From Posidoniimonas corsicana (GTDB lineage Bacteria; Planctomycetota; Planctomycetia; Pirellulales; Lacipirellulaceae), in the NCBI RefSeq assembly GCF_007859765.1, contig NZ_SIHJ01000007.1, positions 17,310 to 81,309 on the forward strand: a stretch of DNA of 64,000 bases, read 5' to 3'. The notes under the pieces are model-generated. The model did no database searches and was not told where the DNA came from. It saw only the letters and a list, made by a program, of their open reading frames with translations. Made by a program: the position numbers and the translations under genes. This document shows positions 1 to 9,330 of this stretch, piece by piece. Within the stretch, counting starts at the first letter, position 1. The number at the start of each line of letters is the position of its first letter.

Positions 1-53
1 AGATGGTCCGGGCAGGCCAATCCACGCCACCGATTCTCGCACAGCGCATGAAA

Positions 54-91
54 CAGGCCCTCGTCGCACAAAGAGAGGCGACGAGGGCCTG
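54..91. terminator. strong stem-loop, probable terminator of a gene left of the window
   Basis: A perfect 14-bp inverted repeat (54-67 pairing with 78-91) encloses a 10-nt A/G-rich loop. There is no clear T-run on either side, so it is not a textbook intrinsic terminator. Its place at the end of a region with no coding frame suggests a 3' end hairpin. The direction cannot be decided. Confidence 0.45.
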
Positions 92-99
92 CGTTGGTT

Positions 100-867
100 A
101 TCGCTTATCGGTACCCAACAACGGAGACTAGGTACCGTCTCAGTCAAGTTGCCCCAGGGCCGGGCGAGCAGCGCCTAATAGGTGCTATGCGGCGCACCAG
201 GCACAAGGCCTATTCCGTGTTGGGGTGCGCCCCCGTATGTGCACGCCCATGCCCCCGGGCAAGATAGCTGAATGCGGCTCCTGTATCGCCGCCTGAACTG
301 GACCGCGTCTAACGTCGAGACGCGCGGCAGCGAAGCTTCTCCGGTCTCTAACTGGTCCAACGGTTTGGGGAACCTCGAGGCGCCGTCCCAATCAAACGGC
401 CCACCACCTCAAGATCCCCTGCTGCTGGTCCGGCGGACTTTCCATGTCGGCCCTCCTGCCTTACGAGGAACGATGCCATCCACTGGGAAGAGTAGCGACT
501 AGAGATCCCTTTGTCAAAAAAACTTTGGCGCCACTTTTCGAATGTTGGATGCCGTCGTCGCTTGTTGTTGCGGCGTTTCCACTTGTGACGCCGCGGCGCT
601 TGGCGGCCAGACTGCCGGACGTCGCTGCTATCGCGGAAGTAGCCGTGGCAAGCTCAGTGGATCGGATCGTTGCCGAACCGGCCGCGGCGCTCAGCAGTTC
701 AACGACGGCGCCGCCACGTACCGAAGAGCATGCGTGGACGGTCTGACTAATAAGCACACGCGCGACGTACGCCTGAGAGTGTGGCTCAAGATCGTGATCA
801 AACGCCTCCCGGCGTGATGGCCCCGCCCGTGAGCGTCCGCTTGCTGCGACTCGCGGCGCCGTCGCGG
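100..867. other. gene-free stretch, nothing recognised
   Basis: About 770 bases with only short open frames on both strands. None has a ribosome binding site, recognisable domain or signal peptide. I see no RNA gene, repeat or convincing terminator for the leftward gene ending at 868. It could hold a degraded gene or long regulatory DNA. Confidence 0.5.
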
Positions 868-1620
868 CTAACGCAACCCATCGGGGGTCTCCTCCGCCCA
901 GACGTGCACGTCGTACGCGGGCAGCATCGACTTGACCAACTCGCTGGTCACCGAGTCTTCCGCCCGCACGCTCACGCTGCCCATTACACCGCCGCCGTAG
1001 ACGGTCGCGTAGATGCTGCAGTCGCCCTGCGAGAAAACGATCCGCGGTTCGATGGTGACGCCCTCGATCGTTGGCGGTTGGAAATCGTTGTTGAACGACC
1101 GCTCGGCCGCCTCTTGGCCCTGAGCAATGAGTTGCTTTGCGTACTTGTTGCGACCCTCCACGTAGTAGGTGCGGTGCTCTTGCGTATGGAGTTCCCGCTG
1201 CACGCGTTTGGCCATCGCGGTGGCGGCTGCGGTGGACTTGCCGGACAGGCGGAAGTCGACCTCTCGCGTGACCCGCGGACCACCCCCGGGAGTTTCGCGG
1301 CAGGACATCGTGACCGTGGCCGTGTAGACCGGGCTGGTCACCGTCTTGACGATCGTCACACCGCGGGGGGACTTGTGCAATGAACCTTGGAAGCTGGTCT
1401 TCTCGGTGCTGGTCTCACCAGGCGTGTAGCGTTCCCGCAGTTCGGCGGCAGCCGCGCGGGGAGGCAACTCTGCGATGGCTTTCCAGGCTGCGAGGATCTC
1501 TCGATTGTCGATCGCCGCGACCGCTGGGTTGCGGTAGTGGTCCTCGACTGGGTGGCCGCCCCGCGCACGGGCAGTCAGGCAGCAGGCAGCGAGCAGCAAC
1601 AACACCAAGGGCAGACGCAT
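868..1620 (-). CDS. secreted protein of unknown function
   Basis: 250 aa. The first 20 residues form a signal peptide: Met-Arg, a Leu-rich core, then ARA before GGHPVEDH. The mature part is soluble and mixed alpha/beta, and I recognise no domain. The ATG at 1620 was chosen because it begins the signal peptide; the longer frame upstream overlaps phoB. It is the last leftward gene after phoB, 128 bases downstream, so it may be transcribed with the phosphate operon. A link to phosphate is only positional. Confidence 0.6.
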   Translation of the reverse strand: MRLPLVLLLLAACCLTARARGGHPVEDHYRNPAVAAIDNREILAAWKAIAELPPRAAAAELRERYTPGETSTEKTSFQGSLHKSPRGVTIVKTVTSPVYTATVTMSCRETPGGGPRVTREVDFRLSGKSTAAATAMAKRVQRELHTQEHRTYYVEGRNKYAKQLIAQGQEAAERSFNNDFQPPTIEGVTIEPRIVFSQGDCSIYATVYGGGVMGSVSVRAEDSVTSELVKSMLPAYDVHVWAEETPDGLR

Positions 1621-1748
1621 GGCGGGCTCCGGCGGGGGCGTGGTTATCGCCGCAAGCGTAGCCCGCCGGATCGACGCGGAAGAGGACGGCGGGAAACGCC
1701 GCCGGGCCGCGCCGCCGTTAGGACCGGCGCCGCCCGCACAGCGGGCCG

Positions 1749-2447
1749 CTACTCGGCGCCGGTCGGGTCGCGGAGCCGGTAGCCGATTCCGCGGACGGTT
1801 TCGACCAGCGTGGCGTGGTCGCCCATCTTTTTGCGGAGCGCCCGGATGTGCACATCGATGGTCCGCTCGAGCACCAGCGAGTCGCCGCCGAGCGCCGAGT
1901 CGATCAGCTCCGAGCGTGAGAACACGCGGCCCGGCTGCCGGAGCAGCGTTTCGAGCAGGCCGAACTCGCTGGGCGTGAGGTCGAGCGGCTGGTCGCCGGC
2001 CGTGCAGCGGTGCCGCTCGCGGTCGATCAGGATGCCCTGGCTGACGATGACCTCGTCGGTCTGCGCCGAACCCTGGCGGCGCCGCAGCAGGGCGCGGATC
2101 CGCTCGAGCAGCACCTTCACGCTGAACGGCTTGGTGACGTAGTCGTCGGCCCCCACCGAGAAGCCGGCGACCTGATCGGTCTCCTCCGCCTTGGCGGTGA
2201 GCATCAGGATCAGCGTCTGGCGGGTGATCGGGTCGGCCCGCAGGCGGCGGCAGATCTCCAGGCCGTCGATGACCGGCAGCATCAGGTCGAGCACCACCAG
2301 GTCGGGCGTCTTGAGCTTGGCCTGGTTGAGGCCGTCCTGGCCGTTGAGCGCGACCACCGTTTCGTAGCCGTCCTGCCGGAGGTTGTAGTCGAGCACGTCG
2401 GCCAGCGAGCGGTCGTCTTCGACAATCAGGATGCGGTTCTTGCTCAT
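1749..2447 (-). CDS. phoB: phosphate regulon response regulator PhoB (OmpR family)
   Basis: 232 aa, the usual length. The N-terminal receiver domain has acidic pocket residues D11-D12, phospho-acceptor D54 in VVLDLMLP, T84 and K106 in TKPF. The C-terminal winged helix ends with VRGIGYRL, diagnostic of OmpR/PhoB DNA-binding domains. It should be phosphorylated by the PhoR-like kinase at 9311-11089 and bind 11-bp direct repeats such as those at 7140-7168. It is the last pst/pho gene. Its ATG overlaps the phoU stop as ATGA, implying translational coupling. Confidence 0.92.
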   Translation of the reverse strand: MSKNRILIVEDDRSLADVLDYNLRQDGYETVVALNGQDGLNQAKLKTPDLVVLDLMLPVIDGLEICRRLRADPITRQTLILMLTAKAEETDQVAGFSVGADDYVTKPFSVKVLLERIRALLRRRQGSAQTDEVIVSQGILIDRERHRCTAGDQPLDLTPSEFGLLETLLRQPGRVFSRSELIDSALGGDSLVLERTIDVHIRALRKKMGDHATLVETVRGIGYRLRDPTGAE

Positions 2448-3127
2448 TGTCTTGCGGAGTCGGCGCCGTGCTGCATGTGGCGGTGGCGGGCGATCTCGCC
2501 CTCGACCAGGTAGACCACGTCCTCGGCAATGTTGGTCGCGTGGTCCGCGATCCGTTCGATGTGGCGGGTGGCGGAGAACAGGTGCACGGCCGGTTCGACC
2601 AGGCGGGGGTCGGCCTTCATCACGGCGTGCAGCTCGTTGATGACGTCGTGGTTGAGGTCGTCGACGGTGTCGTCCCGCTTGCGGACCGCCTGCGCGCGGT
2701 CGGCGTCGAGCTCAACGAACGCGTCCAGCGCGTCGCGGACCATGGCGATCGTGACGCTGGTCATCTCCTCTAGGCCCTGCGGGGCCGGCAGCACCGGCAG
2801 TTCTGAGAGCGACCAGACCCGCTCGCCGACGTTGACCGCCAGGTCGCCGATCCGCTCGAGGTCGGTGTTGATCTTGAGGATCGTGGCGACGCGGCGCAGG
2901 TCGGTGGCGACCGGCTGGTGCAACGCCAGGATCTTGAGGCACTCCTCCTCGATGCGGACCTCGCGGAGGTTGACCTGCGGCTCGAGCCGGGAGAGCTCGT
3001 CGAGGGCGTCGGTGGTCTGGTCGCACAGGCAGCGGCTGGCGGTGCGGATCATGTCCTCCACCATCGACGACTGCGCCAGCACGTCCCGCTCCAGCAGTTC
3101 GAGGTCGCGTTCCAGGTGTTTCGACAT
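2444..3127 (-). CDS. phoU: phosphate transport regulator PhoU
   Basis: 227 aa with two tandem PhoU three-helix bundles. The metal-binding signature occurs twice, as NTDLERIGDLAVNV (E91, D95) and TRHIERIADHATNI (E191, D195). PhoU links Pst transporter state to PhoR and keeps the regulon off when phosphate is plentiful. The ATG at 3127 begins MSKHLERDLELL, the normal PhoU N-terminus; the longer frame upstream runs into pstB. It lies 47 bp after pstB and overlaps phoB by four bases. Confidence 0.93.
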   Translation of the reverse strand: MSKHLERDLELLERDVLAQSSMVEDMIRTASRCLCDQTTDALDELSRLEPQVNLREVRIEEECLKILALHQPVATDLRRVATILKINTDLERIGDLAVNVGERVWSLSELPVLPAPQGLEEMTSVTIAMVRDALDAFVELDADRAQAVRKRDDTVDDLNHDVINELHAVMKADPRLVEPAVHLFSATRHIERIADHATNIAEDVVYLVEGEIARHRHMQHGADSARQ

Positions 3128-3148
3128 GCGTGGTATGGGTTGGGGTGG

Positions 3149-3172
3149 GACGGCGGCCGCGGGGCCGCCGGG
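3149..3172 (-). promoter_or_regulatory. intercistronic GC-rich stem-loop between pstB and phoU
   Basis: Inverted repeat 3151-3158 / 3163-3170 (8 perfect pairs, 4-nt loop) lies in the 47-bp gap between the pstB stop and the phoU start. There is no T-run, so it is more likely an mRNA-stabilising or attenuating hairpin than a terminator. It could lower phoU/phoB output relative to the transporter genes. Confidence 0.4.
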
Positions 3173-3174
3173 CG

Positions 3175-4032
3175 TCAGCCGAAGCGGCCGGTGATGTAGT
3201 CTTCGGTCTGCTTTTTCGATGGGTTGGTGAACAGCTCGTTGGTGCGTCCGGCTTCGACCAGCTCGCCCTGGAAGAAGAAGGCGGTCTGGTCCGACACCCG
3301 CGCCGCCTGCTGCATGTTGTGCGTCACGATGACGATGGTGTAGCGGTCCTTGAGCTCGAAAATCAGGTCCTCGATCCGCGAGGTCGACGCCGGGTCGAGC
3401 GCCGACGCCGGCTCGTCCATCAGCAGCACCTCCGGGTCGGTCGCCAGTGCGCGGGCGATGCACAGCCGCTGCTGCTGGCCGCCGGACAGCGCCAGCGCGG
3501 AGTCGTTCAGCCGGTCCTTGACCTCGTGCCACAGCGCGGCGCGCTCCAGGCACTGCTCGGCGATCTCCATCAGCCGGTTCTTGCTTCGCTCGCCTGCCAC
3601 GCGGGGGCCGTAGACAACGTTTTCAAGGATCGACTTGGGGAACGGGTTGGACTTCTGGAACACCATGCCCACCCGCTTGCGGAGCGACACCACGTCCACC
3701 CGGGCGGCGTTGATGTCGTGCGAGTCGAGCAGGATGTCGCCCTCCAGACGCGTGCCTTCAATCATGTCGTTCATGCGGTTCATGCACCGCAGGAACGTGC
3801 TCTTGCCGCAGCCCGACGGGCCGATGAACGCGGTGACGCAGTGCTCGGGCACCGTCAGGTTGATGTCGTACAGCGCCTGGCTAGAGCCGTAGTAGAAGTT
3901 GAGCGAGCTGACGCTGATCTTGGGCGCCGACGCGGCCAGCTCGTCCGCGGAGCGCGAGGCGCGAGACTGAGCGACCCGCGGCGGCTTGAGCCCAGTGTTT
4001 CTCTGTTCGGCAGGCAAGGTTTTAATGCTCAT
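3175..4032 (-). CDS. pstB: phosphate ABC transporter ATP-binding protein PstB
   Basis: 285 aa. Walker [10 protein letters not shown] at 71-79, signature LSGGQQQR at 182-189, Walker B VLLMDEP with D206/E207, and the switch histidine H238 in THNMQQ. The motif [10 protein letters not shown] is typical of PstB. The protein has about 38 extra N-terminal residues before the ABC core, polar and probably disordered. It powers the PstCA permease at the cytoplasmic face. It is the fourth gene of the leftward pst operon, 51 bp after pstA. Confidence 0.95.
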   Translation of the reverse strand: MSIKTLPAEQRNTGLKPPRVAQSRASRSADELAASAPKISVSSLNFYYGSSQALYDINLTVPEHCVTAFIGPSGCGKSTFLRCMNRMNDMIEGTRLEGDILLDSHDINAARVDVVSLRKRVGMVFQKSNPFPKSILENVVYGPRVAGERSKNRLMEIAEQCLERAALWHEVKDRLNDSALALSGGQQQRLCIARALATDPEVLLMDEPASALDPASTSRIEDLIFELKDRYTIVIVTHNMQQAARVSDQTAFFFQGELVEAGRTNELFTNPSKKQTEDYITGRFG

Positions 4033-4083
4033 ATCGCGGTTGTGCTTTGACGGGACGCGAGGCTGGGCTCGCTGGTGACAAGG

Positions 4084-5103
4084 CTACCAGCGGATCCGCT
4101 GGCCGTAGTGGTACCGGACCCAGACCGCCGCGGCGTTCATCATGATCAGCACCGCCAGCAGAACCAAGATGGCGGCGGACGCGAGCGAGTGGAATTCGGG
4201 TTTCGGGTCGGCGGCCCAATTGAAGATCTGCAGCGGCAGGGCGGTAAACCGGGAGTAGGGCGAGGTCGGCGTGTAGTTAATGAACCCAACGGCCCCCACC
4301 GCTACCAGGGGGGCCGCCTCACCCAGGGCGCGCGAGATCGCCAGGATGACGCCGGTCATCATGCCCGGCAGGGCCGCGGGCAGCACCTGCCGCCAGGTGG
4401 TCTGCCACTTGGTGGCGCCCAACGCGTAGCTGGCCTGGCGGATTGACCGCGGCACGGCCCGCAGCGCCTCCTGCGACGCGAGGATCACGATCGGCAGCAC
4501 CACCAGGCTGAGGGTCAGAGCGCCCGACAGGATCACCCGGCCCAGCGACAGGCCGACCAGGTAGTCGCCGCCGGGGGCTTGCAGCGTGACCGCGCGGACA
4601 AAGATGCCGAGCCCCAGGATGCCGTAAACGATCGAGGGCACGCCCGCCAGGTTCGCGATGTTGAGCTGAACGAGCTGCTTCCACCGCGACGCCGCGGCGT
4701 ACTCCTCCAGGTAGACCGCCGCGCCGACGCCCGCGGGTACGGAGAACAACGCGGTCAGGCCGATCAGCCAGAGGCTGCCAAAGATGGCCGGGTTGACCCC
4801 GGCCTTCTCCGGTCGCCAGGACGGGCCCTCCACCAGGAATGTCCAACCCCGTTGCCAGTAGGGGGCGGAGAAGAACGCGCTGGTCCGGGCGCCCAAGCCC
4901 TCGAGGGTGGACTTCCCCTCGAGTTCGGCGCGGGTCTGCTCGGGGAGGAACGCGTCGAACGCGTTTACCGCCACGGTGGCGAGCAGCCCGATCAGGATCA
5001 GCAGGCACAACGCGGTGGCTCCAGCGCAAAGCACGCCGAACATCGCCGACACGCGTTTGCGGCGGCGGAGCAGGTCGTCTTCGTTGGAGAGGGCATCGGT
5101 CAT
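4084..5103 (-). CDS. pstA: phosphate ABC transporter permease PstA
   Basis: 339 aa with about six transmembrane helices and the EAA-loop region around ALGATKWQTTWRQVLPAALP. PstA pairs with PstC to form the inner-membrane channel. The ATG at 5103 was chosen because it overlaps the pstC stop codon as ATGA; an upstream in-frame start would lie inside pstC. Between the first and second helices is an unusually long periplasmic stretch (about residues 50-110), longer than in E. coli PstA. Confidence 0.92.
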   Translation of the reverse strand: MTDALSNEDDLLRRRKRVSAMFGVLCAGATALCLLILIGLLATVAVNAFDAFLPEQTRAELEGKSTLEGLGARTSAFFSAPYWQRGWTFLVEGPSWRPEKAGVNPAIFGSLWLIGLTALFSVPAGVGAAVYLEEYAAASRWKQLVQLNIANLAGVPSIVYGILGLGIFVRAVTLQAPGGDYLVGLSLGRVILSGALTLSLVVLPIVILASQEALRAVPRSIRQASYALGATKWQTTWRQVLPAALPGMMTGVILAISRALGEAAPLVAVGAVGFINYTPTSPYSRFTALPLQIFNWAADPKPEFHSLASAAILVLLAVLIMMNAAAVWVRYHYGQRIRW

Positions 5104-6047
5104 TCGTACTGCTCCCGCATCCGGCGGATAATCCACTGCGCCAGGACGTTGAGCGTCATCGTGGTGATGAACAGGGTCATGCCGACCGCGAAGATCGCCT
5201 TGTACTCGGGCGACCCGGAGGGCGCGTCGCCGGAGCTGATCTGCACGATGTACGCGGTCATCGTCTGGACGCTCTCCAGCGGGTTGAGCGTCAGGTTGGG
5301 CTGGGCCCCCGCCGCGAGCGTGACGGCCATGGTTTCGCCGATGGCGCGGGACACCGCCAGCAGCACCGACGCCACGATGCCCGACAACGCCGCCGGAACG
5401 ATCACCTTGACGGTCACGTCGAACTTGGTGGCGCCGAGGGCGAAGGCGGCCTCGCGGAGCGCGCGGGGCACGCTCCGCAGCACGTCCTCGCTCAGCGACA
5501 CGATCATCGGCAGGATCATGAACCCGACCACGATGCTTGCGCTGGCGGCGTTGTAGATGCTCTGCGCGCCGAACCAGGTCTTGATGATCGGCGAGATGGT
5601 GGTCACCGCTACAACGCCGTACACGACCGACGGGATGCCGGCCAGCACCTCGAGCAGCGGCTTCACGGTCTCACGGACGCCGGGCGACGCGTACTCGCTC
5701 AGGTAGATCGCCGTGCCCAGGCCGATCGGCGCCGCGATTAGGATCGCCCCGCCGGTTACCAGCAGCGTGCCGCAAAACAGCGGCAGGATGCCGTAGTGCT
5801 TGTCGCGGAACGTGGGCGACCACTGGGTGGAGGTCAGGAACTCGACCAGGCTCACCTCGCGGAAGAACTGCAGCGACTCGACCATCAGCACCAGCACGAT
5901 GCCGAGGGTGGTCAGCACGGAAACCCCTGCGCACACCCACAGCACCCACTGGATGACGCCCTCGTACAGGGCGCGCGTGCGTGCGGCGCCGCCGCTGTGC
6001 AGCGACGCCTCACGCGCGGGTTCGTTGGTGATGGCGGGTGAGCTCAA
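5100..6047 (-). CDS. pstC: phosphate ABC transporter permease PstC
   Basis: 315 aa. It has the usual PstC order of helices, IPSVVYGVVAV and the EAA-like segment ALGATKFDVTVKVIVPAAL, followed by RAIGETMAV. The start appears to be TTG at 6047, 16 bp after the pstS stop, with no strong Shine-Dalgarno, so the exact N-terminus is uncertain. It overlaps pstA by four bases, so the two permease halves are probably translated together. Confidence 0.92.
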   Translation of the reverse strand: MSSPAITNEPAREASLHSGGAARTRALYEGVIQWVLWVCAGVSVLTTLGIVLVLMVESLQFFREVSLVEFLTSTQWSPTFRDKHYGILPLFCGTLLVTGGAILIAAPIGLGTAIYLSEYASPGVRETVKPLLEVLAGIPSVVYGVVAVTTISPIIKTWFGAQSIYNAASASIVVGFMILPMIVSLSEDVLRSVPRALREAAFALGATKFDVTVKVIVPAALSGIVASVLLAVSRAIGETMAVTLAAGAQPNLTLNPLESVQTMTAYIVQISSGDAPSGSPEYKAIFAVGMTLFITTMTLNVLAQWIIRRMREQYE

Positions 6048-6063
6048 CGTGGGTCGACCGGTC

Positions 6064-7041
6064 CTACTCCGCCGCGGGCGCCTTGGCGGGGGCGGCGCCG
6101 AGCGCGGCCTCGAGGGTCGCGGCGTTCTCAGCAGCGACGTCGTCCGGCACCGGCACGTAGCCGACGTCCTTGGAGAGCTTGGCCGCCTGGTCCATGTAGA
6201 ACTTCACGAACTTCGCGACCTCGGGCCGCTTGAGCGACGCGGTGTTGACGTAGATGTACAGCGGCCGGGCCAGCGGCTTGTACGTGTTGTCCATGACGGT
6301 CTCCATGGACGGCTTGACAGGGCCGTCGCCGCCGTCGACGCCTAGCAGCTTCAGCTTGTCTTTGTTCTCGATGTAGTACGCGAAGCCGAAGTAGCCCAAC
6401 GCGTTCTTGTCGCCGGCGACGCCGGTGACCAGCATGTTGTCGTCTTCACTGGGCGCGTAGTCGCTGCGGCTGGCCTTGGCCTCGCCGACGATCTCTTCGG
6501 TGAAGTAGTCGAACGTTCCCGAGTCCGTGCCGGGGCCGTACAGCACCAGGTCTTCTTCAGGCCAGTCGGGGTTGATGTCGCTCCACTTCTGGGCAGGGTC
6601 TTCCGGCTTCCACATCTGCTTGAGCTGATCGACCGTGAGTTCGTCGCACCAGTCGTTGTCCGGGTTCACGACCACCGCCAGGCCATCGTAGGCGACCGAC
6701 AGCTCAATGAACTCGACGCCGTTCTCCTTACACTTCTCGGCCTCGGCAGGCTTCATCCCGCGGGAGGCGTCGCAGATGTCGATTTCGCCAGCGGCGAACT
6801 GCTTCATGCCGCCGCCCGTTCCCGAGAAGCCGACCGTCACCTCGGCGTCGGTGCCCTGGTCGCTGAACTCCTCGGCGACCGCCATGCTGACCGGGTAGAC
6901 CGTGCTGGACCCATCGATGCTGATCGACCCGCTCTTGGAGCCAGTCGCGGCGTCCGAACCGCCCTCGGGGGCGGGGCGGCAGCCTGCCGCAACAATCATC
7001 GCGGCGCTGAGCGTGACAGCATGGAAACGACAAAGATTCAT
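6064..7041 (-). CDS. pstS: phosphate-binding lipoprotein PstS
   Basis: 325 aa. An N-terminal lipoprotein signal ends in the lipobox AAGC (lipidated C21). Then comes the phosphate-binding-protein core: [38 protein letters not shown] [10 protein letters not shown] and the tail YVPVPDDV. It binds phosphate in the periplasm and passes it to PstCA. It is the first gene of the operon, 84 bp downstream of the Pho-box repeats. The C-terminus carries an Ala/Pro-rich tail not needed for the fold. Confidence 0.94.
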   Translation of the reverse strand: MNLCRFHAVTLSAAMIVAAGCRPAPEGGSDAATGSKSGSISIDGSSTVYPVSMAVAEEFSDQGTDAEVTVGFSGTGGGMKQFAAGEIDICDASRGMKPAEAEKCKENGVEFIELSVAYDGLAVVVNPDNDWCDELTVDQLKQMWKPEDPAQKWSDINPDWPEEDLVLYGPGTDSGTFDYFTEEIVGEAKASRSDYAPSEDDNMLVTGVAGDKNALGYFGFAYYIENKDKLKLLGVDGGDGPVKPSMETVMDNTYKPLARPLYIYVNTASLKRPEVAKFVKFYMDQAAKLSKDVGYVPVPDDVAAENAATLEAALGAAPAKAPAAE

Positions 7042-7124
7042 CGGTAAATCAGCCTTCTGAGATCGCGATTGAGTGCTAGTTCCGCCCCTGTAGGGGCCCG
7101 CAGCCGCTGGCCGCAGGGCCTGAC

Positions 7125-7168
7125 AGCATAGAAGCGGAGTGTGAAGGTTGTGTGAAGAAAGTGTGAGG
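7125..7168 (-). promoter_or_regulatory. Pho box and promoter of the pst operon
   Basis: On the minus strand three direct repeats, CTCACAC, TTCACAC and TTCACAC, occupy 7168-7162, 7157-7151 and 7146-7140, an exact 11-bp period. PhoB sites in many phyla are 7-8-bp units with that period. A -10-like TATGCT lies at 7130-7125, nine bases after the last unit, the spacing expected when PhoB replaces a -35 contact. Transcription would start near 7118, about 77 nt before pstS. Binding is inferred. Confidence 0.7.
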
Positions 7169-7316
7169 AGCCCGTTGCCCTCCGCTCCCCTATTGGGGAT
7201 GCGGCATGCCGCTTTCTGCTAGCCTCTTACGGGCTGATCGGCATCGCCGCGGCCGCCCCCAGCCCGTACACTCCGCTCCCGCAGAAGGGGAAGCCGAACC
7301 TGTTTGGAGGGTCGAG

Positions 7317-8453
7317 GTGAGGGTGCTGCTGACAACCTGCTCGCTGGTCGCCAGCGGGGGCGTCGAGATGCACTTGCTGGACCTCGCACGGGGTCTGTTG
7401 CGGCGCCGCTGCGAACCGGTGGTCTACGCACCGAAGCTGGGCGCCTTCGCCGCACGGTTGCGGGACCTCTCCGTTCCCGTTGTCGACGATCTCGCACACC
7501 TGCACACCACGCCCGACTTGGTGCACGGGCACTACGGCCCATCGCTCATGGCGGCGCTGCTGCGCTACCCGACGACGCCGGGCGTCCAGACTTGCCACGG
7601 GTGGGACTGGCGCGGCGACGTGCCGCCCAATCTGCCGCGGGTCCTACGGCGGTTGGCGGTCGACGCCGTGTGCCGCGACCGGCTGGTGTGCGGCTTTGGC
7701 GTGCCAGAAGAAGACGTTCAGGTGCTGTTCAATGGCGTGGACCTGGCGAGGTTTGCTCCGCGTCCCAAGCTGCCCACCACGCCCCGCCGCGCGGTGGTAT
7801 TCAGCAACTACCAGACCCACCGCACCGTGGAGCCGATTGTCACAGCCTGCGGGCGGGCGGGCGTGGCGGTGGACCTGGTGGGGCGCAGGTTTGGCGCCGA
7901 CTGCGTCCAGCCCGAGTGTTTGCTCTCGGACTACGACCTAGTCTTCGCCAAGGGACGCTGCGCGTGGGAGGCGCTGGCTACCGGTTGCGCGGTGGTTGTC
8001 GCCGACACGACAGGACTAGGCCCGCTAGTCACCTCGGCAGAGCTGCCTGCTTTGCGGCTGTGCAACTTCGGCAAGCGGTTGATGGTTGATCCGCTCACGG
8101 TGGAGTTGGTCGGAGAACAGATCGCCCGGTACGACGCGGCGGACGCGGCATGCGTGAGCCGGCAGGTCCGCCGCGAGAACTCACTCGAGCTGCTCTTGGA
8201 TCAACTCCACAGCATCTACTCCGAGGTCATCGCTGAACAGCAGACGGACCCCGCCGCGGCTGGCGGCGACGACCTCCTGCTGGCGGCCTACGCCGAGCGG
8301 TTGTGCCGCGAGCTAGCGGTCGACGAGCCGCGCGCGGTGTCGCGGTCCCGGCTGATACGCAAGCGGATTGAGGCGCGGGCGGACCGCCTCGTCCGACAGG
8401 CGACGCGGCTGGTCAAGTCACCGTGGTCGGGGCTGGGCCGCCGGGCGGCATAG
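7317..8453 (+). CDS. glycosyltransferase, GT4-like (GT-B fold)
   Basis: 378 aa. The start is GTG at 7317, preceded at six bases by GGAGG (7306-7310). The N-terminus VRVLLTTCSLVASGGVEMHL is the glycine-rich nucleotide-sugar GT-B opening with GGVE. VLFNGVD is the typical mid-protein strand of family GT4. The acceptor is unknown, and the C-terminal EX7E motif is poorly conserved (KGRCAWEALATG). It diverges from pstS, so it may share the Pho-controlled intergenic region, and is followed 43 bp later by the PIG-L-like gene. The pair suggests synthesis or modification of a glycan or glycolipid. Confidence 0.75.
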   Translation: MRVLLTTCSLVASGGVEMHLLDLARGLLRRRCEPVVYAPKLGAFAARLRDLSVPVVDDLAHLHTTPDLVHGHYGPSLMAALLRYPTTPGVQTCHGWDWRGDVPPNLPRVLRRLAVDAVCRDRLVCGFGVPEEDVQVLFNGVDLARFAPRPKLPTTPRRAVVFSNYQTHRTVEPIVTACGRAGVAVDLVGRRFGADCVQPECLLSDYDLVFAKGRCAWEALATGCAVVVADTTGLGPLVTSAELPALRLCNFGKRLMVDPLTVELVGEQIARYDAADAACVSRQVRRENSLELLLDQLHSIYSEVIAEQQTDPAAAGGDDLLLAAYAERLCRELAVDEPRAVSRSRLIRKRIEARADRLVRQATRLVKSPWSGLGRRAA

Positions 8454-8496
8454 TGGCCCGAGGAATCAATCACGATTTCCAAGCGAGGAACTGGTC

Positions 8497-9330
8497 ATGA
8501 TCAAACCAAACACTCTGCCACGCGGTCGCGCCCTGCTCGCCATCGCGCACCCCGGCCACGAGCTGAGGGTGTTCCGCTGGTGCGAGCTGGCAAAGCCCGA
8601 CGTCGCAGTGCTGACTGACGGCTCTGGCGCAGCTGGCGCGTCACGCGTCCACCGCACGACGAGCCTGCTGGCCGGCATCGGCGCCAAGCCCGCTGCCTTC
8701 TACGCGCCAACCACCGACCTCGCTCTGTACGACGCCGTGCTGAGGGGCGACCTGGATCTGATGCTTGGTCTGGTGGGGCGGCTCACCGACGTGATTGTGT
8801 CGGGCCGCTACGACTACGTCGTCGGCGACGCGCCCGAGGGCGAAATCATGGGGCACGACCTATTCCGCGGGCTGCTGGACGCGGCGCTCGGCGTCGCGAG
8901 GCGGGCCACGGGTCGCGAGATAGCTAGCTACGACTTCCCTCTGGAGGCCGCGCCCTGTTCGGTGCACCCCGCCGTGGCGACGGGGACCTACTACCTCCAC
9001 CTGGACGACGCCGCGGTTGAGCGGAAGATCAACCACGGGTTGGCCTACGAGGAGATCGCGCACGAGGTGGTCCGGGCCGTCGAGACGCACGGCCGCGACG
9101 CATTTGCGGTGGAGTGCCTGCGGCCGTCACTCACGGAGGCCGGCCTAGCGTCGTTCACGGGGACGCCCTCCTATGAGCGGCACGGCGAGCGGCAGGTCGC
9201 CGAGGGCCGCTACGCCGAGCCGGTCCGCTACCGGCAGCACGTGGCGCCGCTGCTGCAGGCGATCCGCCGGGAGTCACGGGCGCTAAGCGCGGGGCTCGGC
9301 GGCGCCCCGGCTAAGACTTCGGCAGCGTAA
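8497..9330 (+). CDS. PIG-L (LmbE)-like protein with an altered metal motif
   Basis: 277 aa. The start ATG has GAGGA seven bases upstream. The N-terminus LLAIAHPGHELRVFRWC matches the Rossmann-like opening of PIG-L/LmbE de-N-acetylases, where the motif is AHPDDE. Here it is AHPGHE (17-22): the catalytic Asp is replaced by Gly and a metal-ligand Asp by His21. A later GHDLFRG (H120, D121) may supply the third ligand. Either metal binding uses His or the protein is not a deacetylase. Its 3' end overlaps the convergent phoR by 20 bp. Confidence 0.6.
   Translation: MIKPNTLPRGRALLAIAHPGHELRVFRWCELAKPDVAVLTDGSGAAGASRVHRTTSLLAGIGAKPAAFYAPTTDLALYDAVLRGDLDLMLGLVGRLTDVIVSGRYDYVVGDAPEGEIMGHDLFRGLLDAALGVARRATGREIASYDFPLEAAPCSVHPAVATGTYYLHLDDAAVERKINHGLAYEEIAHEVVRAVETHGRDAFAVECLRPSLTEAGLASFTGTPSYERHGERQVAEGRYAEPVRYRQHVAPLLQAIRRESRALSAGLGGAPAKTSAA

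Noticed and set aside
444..757. Overlapping ~100-aa frames on both strands
   Set aside because: No ribosome site, domain or signal; typical chance frames in GC-rich DNA.
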